DNA of 6,867 nt, from contig JABFRY010000432.1 of assembly GCA_013140955.1 (NCBI GenBank), positions 1 to 6,867 of the forward strand. Reading direction: 5' to 3'. The notes beneath the pieces are model-generated. The model ran no database searches, was not told the origin of the DNA, and saw only the letters and a list, made by a program, of their open reading frames with translations. The stretch comes from Acidobacteriota bacterium (GTDB lineage Bacteria; Acidobacteriota; Vicinamibacteria; Vicinamibacterales; UBA2999). Positions within the stretch are counted from its first letter, which is position 1. Each line of letters starts with the position of its first letter. The position numbers and the translations under genes were made by a program. This document shows positions 6,746 through 6,867 of this stretch, piece by piece.

Positions 6746-6867
6746 GTATTAGAAGGCCGAGCACGGGCCGGGCGGGCGGGCAGCCGCCGACCGCTGCTCC
6801 CCGAGGGAACGCCTGTGGGCTGGCATGCCAGACGACTCCCCTGGCGCGCCGCTCGTCCCGAAGCGCT
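6746..6867. other. GC-rich right edge, no gene supported
   Basis: Apart from the G-quadruplex motif and a perfect 12-bp palindrome CTGGCATGCCAG at 6820-6831, nothing is recognised. Open readings enter from the right edge in all three minus-strand frames, but their composition is unremarkable and none resembles a known C-terminus, so I cannot say whether an upstream gene ends here. Confidence 0.5.
6765..6780 (+). other. Canonical G-quadruplex motif upstream of copy B
   Basis: The plus strand reads GGG-CC-GGG-C-GGG-C-GGG: four G3 tracts with loops of 2, 1 and 1 nt, the short-loop form expected to be most stable. It lies 20 nt beyond the far side of copy B's conserved upstream element. No equivalent occurs at the same place upstream of copy A. 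In GC-rich genomes such motifs also arise by chance. Confidence 0.5.

Noticed and set aside
6820..6831. Perfect 12-bp palindrome CTGGCATGCCAG
   Set aside because: Single occurrence, no paired site and no adjacent gene to assign it to; listed only as part of the right edge.

Overview
The window is GC-rich and dominated by two long genes, both on the minus strand, that are tandem paralogues of about 1,000 codons each. Both encode outer-membrane TonB-dependent receptors of the Oar-like type: a Sec signal peptide, an N-terminal carboxypeptidase-regulatory-like (CarboxypepD_reg) beta-sandwich, a TonB-box-like stretch, a plug, and a large beta-barrel ending in phenylalanine. Large expanded families of this architecture are typical of Acidobacteriota, especially Vicinamibacteria-like soil lineages. 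That, with the GC content, is the only basis for the taxonomic guess; no rRNA or marker gene is present.

Layout, left to right: 1-105, non-coding, with a GC-rich hairpin just past the first gene's stop; 106-3111, receptor copy A (1001 aa, minus strand); 3112-3585, a 474-bp spacer holding copy A's ribosome-binding site, an AT-rich leader/promoter region, and a GC-rich hairpin after copy B; 3586-6594, receptor copy B (1002 aa, minus strand); 6595-6867, copy B's ribosome-binding site, an AT-rich leader, a G-quadruplex motif and an unassigned GC-rich edge. Transcription runs right to left, so copy B lies upstream of copy A. Each gene has its own leader and a hairpin 10-11 nt past its stop, so they look like two separately controlled units rather than one tight operon.

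The copies are colinear, with one single-residue indel inside the signal peptide. A hand comparison gives about 130 substitutions over roughly 977 mature residues (about 86% identity), but only 4 of these fall in the first ~233 mature residues (regulatory-like domain, TonB box, plug). The rest sit in the barrel, concentrated in apparent loops. This suggests a constant energy-coupling and gating half with a diversifying surface half. Upstream, most of the sequence is unalike, yet a 24-nt element (TTGGATCT-N5-TATTGGA-R-ATG) is retained at exactly the same distance (128 nt) from both start codons, making it the best candidate for shared regulation. I see no defence system, mobile element, CRISPR array or RNA gene, and no clear new system; the notable content is the duplicated receptor pair and its conserved cis-elements.
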